Origin: Salinihabitans flavidus
GTDB lineage: Bacteria; Pseudomonadota; Alphaproteobacteria; Rhodobacterales; Rhodobacteraceae
Assembly (NCBI RefSeq): GCF_900110425.1
Contig: NZ_FODS01000029.1
Coordinates: 1-38,327, forward strand
DNA: 38,327 nt
Direction: 5' to 3'
Part shown: positions 1 to 10,801 of the stretch, in pieces
How positions within the stretch are numbered: the stretch's first letter is position 1
Layout of the letters: each line of letters opens with the position of its first letter
The notes under the pieces: model-generated
Seen by the model: only the letters and a program-made list of their open reading frames with translations
Databases searched by the model: none
What the model was told of the DNA's origin: nothing
Translations under genes and position numbers: made by a program

Positions 1-237
1 CAACAGGCTCTTGCGCAAGGAAACCGCCACAGCCTCCTGCGTCGGCGTCAGCGTCGTCTGCAACCGGCGCGCCGTGTGGCTGCGATCCTGCACGCTGTCG
101 CGCTTGCGCCACTTCCAAACGGTCTGCTCGGAGATGCCGTAGCGCTCCGCCACGACCCACGCCGGCTCAGTGCTCGCCTGGATCGCCGCCCGCACCTTCG
201 GCGTCGTGGTGGCCTGCTTGTGAAGAGAGATCAGCAT
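1..237 (-). CDS. IS481-family transposase, N-terminal 79 residues (cut by window edge)
   Basis: The frame reads from ATG at 237 down to base 1 without a stop, and the C-terminal part lies outside the window. The protein begins MLISLHKQATTTPKVRAA and continues with a helix-turn-helix segment around residues 28-45 (AERYGISEQTVWKWRKRDSV), followed by LTPTQEAVAV. This is the N-terminal DNA-binding HTH of IS481/IS3-like DDE transposases; the DDE catalytic core would follow off-window. A GAGG lies about 10 bases before the ATG. I recognise the N-terminus from many Rhodobacteraceae IS481 transposases. Whether the element is intact cannot be judged here. Confidence 0.85.
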   Translation of the reverse strand, partial: MLISLHKQATTTPKVRAAIQASTEPAWVVAERYGISEQTVWKWRKRDSVQDRSHTARRLQTTLTPTQEAVAVSLRKSLL

Positions 238-329
238 GTCATTTCCTCGTCCCGAACCTCGCGCAGGATCGATCTTGCCATGAACAATGCAGTTCGGCGA
301 GGGTCTATATGATCATCCGGGATGGGACA
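1..329 (-). mobile_element. IS481-family insertion sequence, partial (one end only)
   Basis: The element runs off the left edge of the window. Its right boundary is placed at base 329 because, on the minus strand, the sequence there begins TGTCCCATCCCGGATGATC. IS481-family elements typically begin with TGT, and this point is also where a host reading frame stops looking like ordinary protein. Between the proposed terminus and the transposase start at 237 lies a leader of about 92 bp. The boundary is an inference, because the other inverted repeat and the target duplication are outside the window. Confidence 0.7.
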
Positions 330-500
330 CCTAATGACTCCCTCTGCTTCCAACCATTTGACGCAAGAAAAGAAGAAGGGACGATATTCGTCAGAGAGAT
401 CAAGTTCCGAAAACTCCAACTGCGTCTCTTGAATGCCCCATTCCATCAAAAGACTCAGAATTTTTGCAATCACCGTTTCGCTGCGCTGCAGATCATCCAT
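330..500 (-). pseudogene. small unknown gene truncated by the IS element after 57 codons
   Basis: From ATG at 500 the frame gives 57 residues that look like natural protein (MDDLQRSETV..., then YRPFFFSCVKWLEAEGVIR), acidic and probably helical. Codon 58 is the TGT that starts the proposed IS terminus. The frame then runs through the IS leader and ends at 231 after a tail (PIPDDHIDPRRT... ending MTC) that I read as non-native. A GGGACAG lies about 6 bases before the ATG. I do not recognise the family; the length and helical character would fit a small DNA-binding or phage-like protein, but that is a guess. The missing 3' part may lie beyond the IS. Confidence 0.55.
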
Positions 501-567
501 AGATCACTGTCCCACAATAGTCGAAGAAACGATGCCGTATTGCGCATTGGGTACTTTGGTTTCCCTC

Positions 568-645
568 GCCCGGGGCGCGTGCGGCCCGGGCAGCGCCCGA
601 CCGCCCCCCACGGGCGGGCGCTTCTCGCCCACCCGTGGGGGGCGG
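568..645. repeat. tandem GC-rich hairpins downstream of sucB
   Basis: Two adjacent inverted repeats are visible. The first has 7-bp arms GCCCGGG/CCCGGGC at 568-574 and 585-591. The second has 14-bp arms (CCGCCCCCCACGGG at 601-614 and its complement at 632-645), with an inner GGCG/CGCC pair that extends the stem. They sit about 40-120 bp beyond the sucB stop, where transcription of the minus-strand suc genes would leave. They could act as a transcript end or 3' stabilising structure, although no U-tract follows. From memory, similar GC-rich intergenic blocks recur in Roseobacter genomes; only one copy is present here. Confidence 0.6.
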
Positions 646-686
646 GCACCGCCCTCTGGTTGGCGCTGTTTTATCACGGACCTTTC

Positions 687-2249
687 TCACAAATCCATCA
701 ACAACCGCCGCGGATCCTCAAGCGCCTCTTTCACGCGCACGAGGAAGGTCACGGCGCCTTTGCCGTCGACGATGCGGTGATCGTAGGAAAGCGCGAGATA
801 CATCATCGGGCGGATCTTGATCTCGCCGTTCACGACCATCGGGCGGTCCTGGATCTTGTGCATTCCGAGAATACCGGATTGCGGCGGATTGAGGATCGGG
901 CTGGACATCAGCGAGCCATAGACGCCGCCGTTGGAGATGGTGAAGGTCCCGCCCTGCATTTCGGCCATGGACAGCTTGCCGTCGCGGGCGCGTTTGCCCT
1001 TTTCGGCGATGGATTTTTCAATCTCGGCAAAGCTCATCGCGTCGACGTCGCGGATCACCGGCACGACAAGGCCCTGCGGCGTGCCGGCGGCAATGCCGAT
1101 GTGCACGAAGTTCTTGTAGACGATGTCGGTGCCGTCGATCTCGGCGTTGACCTCGGGCACCTCGCGCAGCGCGTGACAGCAGGCCTTGGTGAAGAAGGAC
1201 ATGAAGCCCAGCTTGACGCCGTGTTTCTTCTCGAAAAGTTCCTTGTATTCGCCGCGCAGGGCCATGATCTCGGTCATGTCCACCTCGTTGTAGGTTGTCA
1301 GGATCGCGGCGGCGTTCTGCGCGTCCTTGAGGCGGCGGGCGATGGTCTGGCGCAGGCGGGTCATCTTCACCCGCTCCTCGCGCGCGACATCGTCGGCGGG
1401 CACCGGCGCGCGCGGGGTGGAGGCCGGTTCGGCGGCCTCGGAGGTCTTGGGTTGCGAGGGGCTGGCAATGGCCTTTTGCACGTCTTCCTTCATGATGCGA
1501 CCATCGCGTCCCGTGCCTTTCACGGTCGCCGGGTCGATTCCCTTTTCGGCCATCAGCTTCTCGGCCGACGGTGCGTTTTCCACGTCCTTGCCCGAGGTGT
1601 CGGAGGAGGGTGCAGGCGCGGCCTCGGTCTTGGCGTCGGACTTCGCCCCGGATTTGGCCGGGGCAGACTTGGCGCCATCGCCGGAGGAGATCACCGCCAG
1701 TTTCGCGGAAGCCTCCACGGTCTCGCCCTCATCTGCCACGATCTCGGACAGCGTGCCGGCGGCGGGGCTTGGCACCTCGACCGAGACCTTGTCGGTTTCC
1801 AGCTCGCAGAGCATTTCATCCTGCGCGACGGTATCGCCCACCTTCTTGAACCATGTGGAAACCGTCGCCTCGGAGACCGACTCGCCCAGAGTGGGCACCA
1901 TGACATCGACGCTTGCGCCGCTATCGCTGTCCGCGTCCTCCTCGTCTTCGTCCGGCGCGGATTTCTTGCTTTCCGCGGGGCGCTCCTCGGGTTGTTCCGA
2001 TCCGGCCTCCGTGGCGGGCGCGATGGTCGCCAGAAGCGCATCGACGCCCACCGTTTCGCCTTCGGCGGCGACGATGTCGCCCAGCTTGCCGGTGGTGGGG
2101 CTTGGCACCTCGACGGTGACCTTGTCGGTTTCCAGCTCGCAGAGCATTTCATCCACGGCGACGGGATCTCCGGGTTTCTTGAACCATGTGGCCACGGTCG
2201 CCTCGGTCACGGATTCGCCTAGGGTTGGGACGCGCACTTCGGTGGTCAT
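687..2249 (-). CDS. sucB: dihydrolipoyllysine-residue succinyltransferase, E2 of 2-oxoglutarate dehydrogenase
   Basis: This 520-residue E2 core transfers the succinyl group from lipoyl-lysine to CoA in the cytoplasmic 2-oxoglutarate dehydrogenase complex. Two lipoyl domains are visible, each with the ELETDK swinging-arm motif (lysines at about 43 and 154). They are joined by Ala/Pro/Glu-rich linkers. A peripheral-subunit-binding domain follows at about 225-260 ([22 protein letters not shown]). The catalytic domain ends with HRIVDG (His 491, Asp 495). E. coli SucB has one lipoyl domain, so the duplicate makes this protein longer; a second lipoyl domain is known in alphaproteobacterial E2 proteins. 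Its ATG lies 4 bp after the sucA stop, so the two are surely cotranscribed. The E3 gene is not in the window. Confidence 0.95.
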   Translation of the reverse strand: MTTEVRVPTLGESVTEATVATWFKKPGDPVAVDEMLCELETDKVTVEVPSPTTGKLGDIVAAEGETVGVDALLATIAPATEAGSEQPEERPAESKKSAPDEDEEDADSDSGASVDVMVPTLGESVSEATVSTWFKKVGDTVAQDEMLCELETDKVSVEVPSPAAGTLSEIVADEGETVEASAKLAVISSGDGAKSAPAKSGAKSDAKTEAAPAPSSDTSGKDVENAPSAEKLMAEKGIDPATVKGTGRDGRIMKEDVQKAIASPSQPKTSEAAEPASTPRAPVPADDVAREERVKMTRLRQTIARRLKDAQNAAAILTTYNEVDMTEIMALRGEYKELFEKKHGVKLGFMSFFTKACCHALREVPEVNAEIDGTDIVYKNFVHIGIAAGTPQGLVVPVIRDVDAMSFAEIEKSIAEKGKRARDGKLSMAEMQGGTFTISNGGVYGSLMSSPILNPPQSGILGMHKIQDRPMVVNGEIKIRPMMYLALSYDHRIVDGKGAVTFLVRVKEALEDPRRLLMDL

Positions 2250-2253
2250 GTCG

Positions 2254-5211
2254 TTATCCTTCGATGGTCAGCGCGGAATTCACCAGCGCCTCTTGTTGTG
2301 CCTTGTGCTGGCTTGCGAGGCCCGTGGCGGGCGAGGCCGCAGCGGAGCGCCCGGCATAGATCGGGCGGGTGTTCTTGGCCCCGATACGATCCAGCACCCA
2401 TTCGATATTGGGTTCGATGAAGGTCCAGGCGCCCTGATTCTTGGGCTCTTCCTGGCACCAGACCATGTCGGCCTGCTTGAACCGTTCCAGTTCCTTGACC
2501 GCCGAGATCGCCGGGAAGGGATAGAACTGCTCAAACCGCAGCAGGTAGACATCATCGAGGCCGCGCTTGTCGCGTTCTTCCAGAAGGTCGTAATAGACCT
2601 TGCCCGAACACATCACCACGCGGCGGATCTCGTCGTCAGGTTTGAGCGTCAGTTCGGAGTGCCCCTTCTGCGCATCGTCCCAGAGCACCCGGTGAAAGCT
2701 CGACCCGTCGGTGAAATCCGTCGCGTTGGAGATGCAGAGGCGGTGACGCAGCAGAGATTTCGGCGTCATCAGGATGAGAGGCTTGCGGAAGGTGCGGTGC
2801 AACTGCCGGCGCAGGATGTGGAAATAGTTGGCCGGGGTGGTGCAGTTGGCCACGATCCAGTTGTCGCCCCCGCACATTTGCAGGAAACGCTCCAGCCGGG
2901 CGGAACTGTGTTCCGGACCCTGCCCCTCGTAGCCGTGGGGCAGCAGGCAGACGAGGCCGGACATGCGCAGCCATTTGCTTTCGCCCGAGCTGATGAACTG
3001 ATCGAACATGATCTGCGCACCGTTGGCGAAATCGCCGAACTGCGCCTCCCACAAGGTCAGGGCGTTTGGTTCGGCGAGGCTGTAGCCATATTCGAACCCG
3101 AGTACCGCATACTCCGAGAGCAGGGAGTCGATCACCTCGAACTGCGCCTGCCCGCCGCGGATGTGGTTGAGCGGCAGGTAGCGTTCCTCGGTTTCCTGGT
3201 TGATGAGGCCGGAATGACGCTGCGAGAAAGTACCGCGGGCGCTGTCCTGACCGGAGAGGCGAACCGGGTAGCCTTCGGTCAGCAGCGAGCCAAAGGCGAG
3301 CGCCTCCGCGGTGGCCCAGTCGAACCCCTTTCCCGAGGAGAACATCTCTTGCTTGGCGGCCAGCAGGCGGTCGACGGTGCGATGGACCGGATACCCCTCG
3401 GGCACGCGGGTGAGCGCCTCTCCGATCTCGGTCAGCGTGTCCGGGGCGATGGAGGTGGTGCCGCGCTGATAGTCCTCTCGTTGTTTGTCGAGATGCGACC
3501 AGCGGCCATCGAGCCAGTCGGCCTTGTTCGGTTTGTAATCCTTCCCGGCCTCGAATTCTTCGTTCAGGTGCGCCTGAAAGGACGCTTTCATGTCCTCGAT
3601 CTCACCTTCGGGGATGAGACCGTCCTTCACCAGCCGTTCAGTATAGAGCGAGAGCGTGGTCTTGTGGCTCTTGATCTTCTTGTACATCATCGGGTTGGTG
3701 AACATGGGCTCGTCGCCCTCGTTATGCCCGAAGCGACGATAGCAAATGATGTCGATCACCACATCCTTGCGGAACTTTTGCCGGAACTCGGTCGCGACCT
3801 TGGCGGCGTGGACCACGGCCTCGGGGTCGTCGCCGTTGACGTGGAAGATCGGCGCCTCGACCACCAGCGCATTGTCGGTGGGATAGGGAGAGGAGCGCGA
3901 GAAATGCGGCGCGGTGGTAAAGCCGATCTGGTTGTTGACCACGAGGTGCATGGTGCCGCCCGTCTTGTGTCCGCGCAGGCCTGACAGGGCGAAACATTCC
4001 GCCACCACGCCCTGACCGGCAAAGGCCGCGTCGCCATGCAGCAGGATGGGCAGAACCTGCGTGCGGTCCTTGTCGCCAAGCTGATCCTGCTTGGCGCGGA
4101 CCTTGCCGAGCACGACCGGGTTCACCGCCTCCAGGTGCGAGGGGTTGGCCGTGAGCGACAGGTGAACGGTGTTGCCGTCGAATTCGCGGTCGGAGCTTGC
4201 GCCGAGATGGTATTTCACGTCGCCGGAGCCGTCCACATCCTCGGGCTTGAAGCTGCCGCCCTGGAATTCGTTGAAAATGGCGCGGTAGGGCTTGTTCATC
4301 ACATTGGCCAGAATGTTCAGCCGTCCACGGTGGGGCATGCCGATCACGACCTCCTTCAGACCCAGTGCGCCGCCGCGCTTGATGATCTGTTCCATCGCGG
4401 GAATGAGGCTTTCGCCCCCGTCGAGGCCGAAACGCTTGGTGCCCATGTACTTGACGTGCAGGAATTTCTCGAAGCCTTCGGCCTCCACCATCTTGTTGAG
4501 AATGGCCTTGCGCCCGCGACGGGTGAAGCGGATTTCCTTGTTGAAGCCCTCTATCCGCTCCTTGAGCCAAGCCGATTGCTGCGGATCGGAGATATGCATG
4601 TATTGGAGCGCAAAGGTGCCGCAGTAGGTGCGGTTCACGATGCTGAGAATCTCCCGCATGCTGGCGACCTGAAGGCCCAGCACATTGTCGATGAAGATCG
4701 GGCGATCCATGTCGGCCTCGGTGAAACCGTAGGATTTCGGATCAAGTTCCGGATGGGGGGTCTGGTCGCGCATCCCCAGCGGGTCGAGGTCGGCGACCAG
4801 ATGGCCGCGAATCCGGTAGGCGCGGATCAGCATCAGGGCGCGGATCGAATCGAGCACGGCGCGCTGTACCGCCTCGTCGGTGAGCATGACGCCCGTTTCC
4901 GCGGCCTTTCCCTTGATCTTGTCGCCCGCGCTCTTGACCTCGGCCGGGGCGGGCCACTCGCCGGTAAGGGCGCCGGTCAGATCGTCGGCGGGCATGGGGG
5001 GCCAGTCGCGGCGTGCCCACGAGGGGCCCGTCGCCTCTGCCTGCACGTCGCTGTCATTGTCGCCAAGCTGTTTGAAAAAGTCGCGCCATGCCTCGTCCAC
5101 GGCCTCGGGATCGCTCGCGTAGCGGGCGTAAAGCTGTTCGAGGTATTCGGCGTTGTGCCCCTGCATGAAGGAAGAGGCATGGAACTGATCGTTGGGGCTT
5201 TGGTCGGTCAT
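2254..5211 (-). CDS. sucA: 2-oxoglutarate dehydrogenase E1 component
   Basis: This thiamine-diphosphate-dependent E1 (985 residues) decarboxylates 2-oxoglutarate and succinylates the E2 lipoyl arm. The N-terminus has the E1o signature ([33 protein letters not shown]). Further motifs are [21 protein letters not shown] (ThDP binding), [12 protein letters not shown] and [20 protein letters not shown], followed by a complete C-terminal domain. The start at 5211 is chosen because GAGG precedes it at good spacing and the protein begins there as in homologs. An upstream in-frame extension to 5301 is low-complexity and was rejected. The upstream neighbour is an unrelated sulfotransferase-like gene 100 bp away, so sucA could have its own promoter in that gap. 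Confidence 0.96.
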   Translation of the reverse strand: MTDQSPNDQFHASSFMQGHNAEYLEQLYARYASDPEAVDEAWRDFFKQLGDNDSDVQAEATGPSWARRDWPPMPADDLTGALTGEWPAPAEVKSAGDKIKGKAAETGVMLTDEAVQRAVLDSIRALMLIRAYRIRGHLVADLDPLGMRDQTPHPELDPKSYGFTEADMDRPIFIDNVLGLQVASMREILSIVNRTYCGTFALQYMHISDPQQSAWLKERIEGFNKEIRFTRRGRKAILNKMVEAEGFEKFLHVKYMGTKRFGLDGGESLIPAMEQIIKRGGALGLKEVVIGMPHRGRLNILANVMNKPYRAIFNEFQGGSFKPEDVDGSGDVKYHLGASSDREFDGNTVHLSLTANPSHLEAVNPVVLGKVRAKQDQLGDKDRTQVLPILLHGDAAFAGQGVVAECFALSGLRGHKTGGTMHLVVNNQIGFTTAPHFSRSSPYPTDNALVVEAPIFHVNGDDPEAVVHAAKVATEFRQKFRKDVVIDIICYRRFGHNEGDEPMFTNPMMYKKIKSHKTTLSLYTERLVKDGLIPEGEIEDMKASFQAHLNEEFEAGKDYKPNKADWLDGRWSHLDKQREDYQRGTTSIAPDTLTEIGEALTRVPEGYPVHRTVDRLLAAKQEMFSSGKGFDWATAEALAFGSLLTEGYPVRLSGQDSARGTFSQRHSGLINQETEERYLPLNHIRGGQAQFEVIDSLLSEYAVLGFEYGYSLAEPNALTLWEAQFGDFANGAQIMFDQFISSGESKWLRMSGLVCLLPHGYEGQGPEHSSARLERFLQMCGGDNWIVANCTTPANYFHILRRQLHRTFRKPLILMTPKSLLRHRLCISNATDFTDGSSFHRVLWDDAQKGHSELTLKPDDEIRRVVMCSGKVYYDLLEERDKRGLDDVYLLRFEQFYPFPAISAVKELERFKQADMVWCQEEPKNQGAWTFIEPNIEWVLDRIGAKNTRPIYAGRSAAASPATGLASQHKAQQEALVNSALTIEG

Positions 5212-5311
5212 GGGAAAACCTCGGGTTGGGTATGGCGGCACTCGACAGCGGCATGGGGGGCGCGCGGCGAAGGTGCCGTCTGCATTGCGCTGGTGGTGCA
5301 AGAAACGCGAA

Positions 5312-6331
5312 TCATGGGGTGGCGTCCTTCAGGGTATGAGCCGGTGTTGACTTGTCGCCAAACAAGCTTGTCCGGTTCGGGAAATAGCGCGCGCGTATCC
5401 GTTCGATCGAGGAGGCGAACATCGCGCGAACGGCATCGCGGTGGTGCCTTGGCAACTTGAAAGAGCCACGTCGCCCAGAGAAGCGGAAACGTCTCGTCTG
5501 TCGCAGCAGCCGCCAGCCGAGATCGTTCTTGCCCAATCGGTTGGCATATCGGAGAAGCGCGATTTCGTGTCGCGCGAGGCCAAGTTTGCGATCCCTCGAC
5601 ACATGCAGGCCATCAAGGTTGCATCCCATGACGTGACACAAATCGGACAGCAACCCGCCGCCGTGGAGGGTGTCCGGTTCCAGCAAGCGCACCTGCATAC
5701 CGCACTCTGGCAGCAGATCGTCCCACGCGGCGATTTGCGCGAACTGGTCCCTTCGCGCAACCTGGTCGATCAGCGTTCGCAAATTGATGTCCTGCCCGCT
5801 GGATATGGACTGCGAGTACTGGCTTGCCACCCAATCGACCGGATCGCGCAGATAGACAAGATAGCTGCGCTGCGGAAAATACTCGGCGAAGAAGCCGTCA
5901 AGCGTGCGGATCAAATCGGGCTTATCCAGCAAATTATACATCGGTTCGCCTGAAATCACGAAAAGCCCGGAGGGCCGATCGCGAACGAACGCGCCGAATT
6001 TCGTTTCAAACTCATTGGCGAAGCGGGCCTGATCCTGAAGTGTCGTGACACCGAGCTTCTTGCGGAGCACTAGGTTCGGGATCAGCCTGCCTGCCCGCGT
6101 TAGCGCCACGATGGCAGGGCCCGCATGGGCATTTCGGAACCATGCCGGATAGGTGTCGGGATGCTGGGTGTGAATGCCCCGCGCAGCAAGGAGATGGGCA
6201 TTCTCGGCCAGAAAGCCTTGAATCGTCGTCGTTCCCGTCTTGGGCAGTCCAATGTGGATCAGGGCGCGACGGCCCTGATCCCGTGTCGCCTGATTGGCCT
6301 GCCCGGGATGTTGCGCGGTATCCAACGGCAT
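5312..6331 (-). CDS. sulfotransferase-like P-loop protein between sucD and sucA
   Basis: This is a 339-residue protein with the two hallmark segments of PAPS-dependent sulfotransferases. A 5'-phosphosulfate-binding P-loop (IHIGLPKTGTTTIQGFL) lies at about 25-41. A 3'-phosphate-binding segment (LRDPVDWVASQYSQS) lies at about 161-175. No signal peptide or membrane helix is obvious. The ATG at 6331 lies 4 bp after the sucD stop; a TTG at 6343 is possible but weaker. The gene is therefore probably cotranscribed with sucCD and sucA, although the family has no known role in the TCA cycle. Sulfotransferases of this type modify glycans, lipids or proteins; the acceptor is unknown. I am fairly sure of the fold and have no evidence for the substrate. 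Confidence 0.75.
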   Translation of the reverse strand: MPLDTAQHPGQANQATRDQGRRALIHIGLPKTGTTTIQGFLAENAHLLAARGIHTQHPDTYPAWFRNAHAGPAIVALTRAGRLIPNLVLRKKLGVTTLQDQARFANEFETKFGAFVRDRPSGLFVISGEPMYNLLDKPDLIRTLDGFFAEYFPQRSYLVYLRDPVDWVASQYSQSISSGQDINLRTLIDQVARRDQFAQIAAWDDLLPECGMQVRLLEPDTLHGGGLLSDLCHVMGCNLDGLHVSRDRKLGLARHEIALLRYANRLGKNDLGWRLLRQTRRFRFSGRRGSFKLPRHHRDAVRAMFASSIERIRARYFPNRTSLFGDKSTPAHTLKDATP

Positions 6332-6335
6332 CAGA

Positions 6336-7217
6336 TCATCCAATTGCCTTCAGCACTGCCTCGCCCAAGGTTGCAGGGCTGTCGGCGACAACGATCCCGG
6401 CGGCCTTCATCGCCTCGATCTTGTCCTCGGCGCCGCCCTTGCCACCGGCGACGATGGCGCCCGCGTGGCCCATGCGGCGGCCCGGCGGCGCGGTGCGGCC
6501 GGCAATGAATCCGGCGGTGGGTTTCCAGCGGCCCTTCCTGCGCTCGGACGCGAGGAATTCGGCGGCGTCCTCCTCGGCGGAGCCGCCGATTTCACCGATC
6601 ATGATGATCGCCTCGGTCTCGTCGTCGGCAAGGAACCATTCCAGCACGTCGATATGCTCCGTTCCCTTGATCGGATCGCCGCCGATGCCGACGCAGGTGG
6701 ACTGGCCCAGACCGACATCGGTGGTCTGTTTGACAGCCTCATAGGTCAGCGTGCCGGAGCGCGAGACCACGCCGACCTTGCCGCGCTTGTGGATGTGGCC
6801 GGGCATGATGCCGATCTTGCAGGCGTCGGGTGTGATGACACCGGGACAGTTCGGACCGATCAGGGTGGAGTTGCTGCTTTCCAGCGCGCGCTTGACCTTC
6901 ATCATGTCGAGCACCGGGATGCCTTCGGTGATGCAGACGATCAGCTCCATCTCGGCGTCGATCGCCTCAAGGATGGAATCGGCGGCGAAGGGCGGCGGCA
7001 CGTAAATGACGGAGGCGTTCGCCTCGGTCCTGGCCTTCGCCTCATGCACGGAGTTGAACACCGGCAGGTCGAGATGGGTTTGACCGCCCTTGCCCGGCGT
7101 GACGCCGCCAACCATCTTCGTGCCATAGGCGATGGCCTGTTCGGTGTGGAATGTCCCCTGCGAGCCGGTGAGGCCCTGACAGATGACTTTGGTGTTTTCG
7201 TCTACGAGGACTGCCAT
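6336..7217 (-). CDS. sucD: succinyl-CoA synthetase alpha subunit
   Basis: This 293-residue subunit carries the CoA-binding Rossmann domain ([28 protein letters not shown], then GGVTPGKGG). It also has the active-site phosphohistidine within [21 protein letters not shown] (His at about 251). Together with SucC it interconverts succinyl-CoA and succinate with nucleotide phosphorylation. Its length is typical. It follows sucC with a 77-bp gap that holds a long palindromic repeat, which is unusual for two subunits made in equal amounts. Confidence 0.96.
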   Translation of the reverse strand: MAVLVDENTKVICQGLTGSQGTFHTEQAIAYGTKMVGGVTPGKGGQTHLDLPVFNSVHEAKARTEANASVIYVPPPFAADSILEAIDAEMELIVCITEGIPVLDMMKVKRALESSNSTLIGPNCPGVITPDACKIGIMPGHIHKRGKVGVVSRSGTLTYEAVKQTTDVGLGQSTCVGIGGDPIKGTEHIDVLEWFLADDETEAIIMIGEIGGSAEEDAAEFLASERRKGRWKPTAGFIAGRTAPPGRRMGHAGAIVAGGKGGAEDKIEAMKAAGIVVADSPATLGEAVLKAIG

Positions 7218-7232
7218 GGAGTTTGGCTCCTG

Positions 7233-7292
7233 TGTAGGGCGGGTGCAAACCCACCATTGTTTTGTTCAGAGGTGGGTTTGCACCCACTCTAC
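7233..7292. repeat. 60-bp palindromic repeat between sucC and sucD
   Basis: Outer arms GTAG/CTAC and inner arms GGGTGCAAACCCACC/GGTGGGTTTGCACCC (15 bp, perfectly complementary) flank an 18-base AT-rich loop. A three-base mismatch separates the two stem segments. The repeat begins 3 bp beyond the sucC stop and ends 16 bp before the sucD start, so in RNA it would form a stable intercistronic hairpin. From memory, this palindrome family is dispersed in Rhodobacteraceae intergenic regions. A likely role is mRNA processing or stability; it could also be a non-autonomous mobile repeat. Confidence 0.85.
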
Positions 7293-7294
7293 GA

Positions 7295-8488
7295 TTATCC
7301 CTTGACCGCCTTCACGATCTTCTGTGCGCCGTCCTTGAGATCGTCGGCGGCGATCACGTCGAGGCCGGAATTGGAGATGATCTCCTTGCCCTTGTCGACG
7401 TTCGTGCCTTCCAGGCGGACCACCAGCGGCACCTTGAGGCCGACCTCTTTCACCGCGGCGATCACGCCCTCGGCGATCACGTCGCAGCGCATGATGCCGC
7501 CGAAGATGTTGACGAGGATGCCCTTGACGTTCTTGTCGGAGGTGATGATCTTGAATGCTTCGGTCACCTTGTCCTTGGTGGCACCGCCGCCCACGTCGAG
7601 GAAGTTGGCCGGCTCCGCGCCGTAGAGTTTGATGATATCCATCGTTGCCATGGCAAGGCCCGCGCCGTTGACCATGCAGCCGATCTCGCCATCCAGCGCG
7701 ATGTAGTTGAGATCGTATTTGGACGCCTCAAGCTCCTTGGGATCTTCCTCCGTCTCATCGCGCAGCGCGGCGATGTCGTCGTGACGATAGAGCGCATTGC
7801 TGTCGAAGCTGAGCTTGGCGTCGAGCACCTTGAGCGCGCCGCCCTCGGCCACGATCAGCGGGTTGATCTCCAGCATCTCCATGTCTTTCTCGATGAACGC
7901 CTTGTAGAGCAGACCCATGAGCGAGACGCACTGCTTGATCTGCGCGCCTTCTAGTCCAAGGGCAAAGGCGATGCGGCGACCGTGGAACGGCTGATAGCCG
8001 GTGGCCGGATCGACCGAGAAGGACAGGATCTTTTCGGGAGTGTTGGCGGCGACCTCTTCGATGTCCATGCCGCCTTCGGTCGAGCAGACGAAGGACACGC
8101 GACTGCTCACACGATCCACCAGCAGGGCGAGGTAAAGTTCCCGCTCAATGCCGGAGCCGTCTTCGATATAGATGCGGTTGACCTGCTTGCCTGCCGGGCC
8201 GGTCTGATGGGTCACGAGGGTGCGGCCCAACATTTTCTTGGCTTCCTCGGCGGCTTCCTCCACCGATTTGGTCAGGCGCACGCCGCCTTTTTCACCGGCG
8301 CCGGATTCCTCGAAATGGCCCTTGCCGCGACCGCCGGCGTGGATTTGTGCCTTGACCACCCAGAGCGGGCCGTCAAGCTCGCCCGCGGCGGTCTTTGCAT
8401 TCTCGGCCTTCAGGACGACGCGCCCTTCGGAAACCGGGGCACCGTAGGAGCGAAGGAGCGCCTTCGCCTGGTATTCATGGATATTCAT
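7295..8488 (-). CDS. sucC: succinyl-CoA synthetase beta subunit
   Basis: This 397-residue subunit starts [19 protein letters not shown], the canonical SucC N-terminus. It has an ATP-grasp domain ([20 protein letters not shown]) and a C-terminal CoA-ligase domain with [23 protein letters not shown] and [16 protein letters not shown]. Length is as expected. It is the first gene of the suc run sucC - sucD - sulfotransferase-like - sucA - sucB. It is separated from mdh by 258 bp containing a terminator and a pair of identical palindromes that probably act as operators. Confidence 0.97.
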   Translation of the reverse strand: MNIHEYQAKALLRSYGAPVSEGRVVLKAENAKTAAGELDGPLWVVKAQIHAGGRGKGHFEESGAGEKGGVRLTKSVEEAAEEAKKMLGRTLVTHQTGPAGKQVNRIYIEDGSGIERELYLALLVDRVSSRVSFVCSTEGGMDIEEVAANTPEKILSFSVDPATGYQPFHGRRIAFALGLEGAQIKQCVSLMGLLYKAFIEKDMEMLEINPLIVAEGGALKVLDAKLSFDSNALYRHDDIAALRDETEEDPKELEASKYDLNYIALDGEIGCMVNGAGLAMATMDIIKLYGAEPANFLDVGGGATKDKVTEAFKIITSDKNVKGILVNIFGGIMRCDVIAEGVIAAVKEVGLKVPLVVRLEGTNVDKGKEIISNSGLDVIAADDLKDGAQKIVKAVKG

Positions 8489-8594
8489 GAAGCTGTCCCA
8501 TCTTGCTGCGATTACCTTGGTATAGGCACAAGAGGGGGGGCGGTTTAAACGGTTTTTTGCGGATCGGGGGGAATTTCGCGGAATTTCCCGGTTT

Positions 8595-8625
8595 TGTGAT
8601 CACAGGCGAAAATCGTGTGATCACA
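8595..8625 (-). promoter_or_regulatory. tandem TGTGATCACA palindromes upstream of sucC
   Basis: Two perfect 10-bp palindromes TGTGATCACA lie at 8595-8604 and 8616-8625. Their repeat distance is 21 bp, two helical turns, so both face the same side of the DNA. The nearer one is 106 bp from the sucC ATG. The same pair with the same spacing is found upstream of sdhC. The motif is not a CRP/FNR site, which would have a 4-6 bp spacer between half-sites. The cognate protein is unknown. Confidence 0.7.
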
Positions 8626-8695
8626 AAATGGAAACATCACGAATTTGGCATAAAACAAGGAGAATCATGCGGCGTCGCGGCCGAAGGGGTCAAAG

Positions 8696-8725
8696 AAAGG
8701 CCCGCCGGATGTGGGGCGGGCCTTT
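8696..8725 (-). terminator. intrinsic terminator after mdh
   Basis: Arms AAAGGCCCGCC (8696-8706) and GGCGGGCCTTT (8715-8725) form an 11-bp stem with an 8-base loop, 22 bp beyond the mdh stop. On the minus strand the stem is followed by CTTTG, a short U-rich tract. This separates mdh from the sucC transcription unit. Confidence 0.8.
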
Positions 8726-8746
8726 CGGGTTCGGGATATGTCAGGC

Positions 8747-10614
<1,868 letters not shown>

Positions 10615-10720
10615 GGGTCGGGCCGGAGGTTTGTCGCATCGCTTCGGCCATTGACCGAACCAGAGGAAGTATGGTCACGACAAGGTAAACTGAAGTTAAC
10701 ATGGCGGTCGCGCGGGGTAT

Positions 10721-10737
10721 TGCCGCATCGCGGCAAA
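10721..10737 (+). promoter_or_regulatory. GCATCGCGGCAAA element upstream of the mcl2-type gene
   Basis: The 13-mer GCATCGCGGCAAA at 10725-10737 is embedded in the palindrome TTGCCGC-ATC-GCGGCAA, 64 bp before the mcl2-type ATG. Closely matching elements occur before sdhC (13777) and ccr (25385). It is a candidate operator for a regulator of acetyl-CoA assimilation; the protein is unknown. Confidence 0.5.
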
Positions 10738-10801
10738 TCCACCCTTGAACTTATCGGCAAAAACTGGCTGTCTCCGCGCAAGATTATTTCGGAGAGAAGT
10801 C

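Noticed and set aside
309-3984. Very long plus-strand open frames (637 and 885 codons) opposite sucB and sucA
   Set aside because: They are antisense to clearly coding E2 and E1 genes; the translations are His/Arg/Gly/Ser-rich without motifs, a usual effect of high GC.
6332-6343. TTG start at 6343 for the sulfotransferase-like gene
   Set aside because: It would overlap the sucD stop and adds only four residues; ATG 6331 is the simpler choice.
8595-8625. Reading TGTGATCACA as CRP or FNR sites
   Set aside because: CRP needs TGTGA-N6-TCACA and FNR needs TTGAT-N4-ATCAA; here the halves abut with no spacer.
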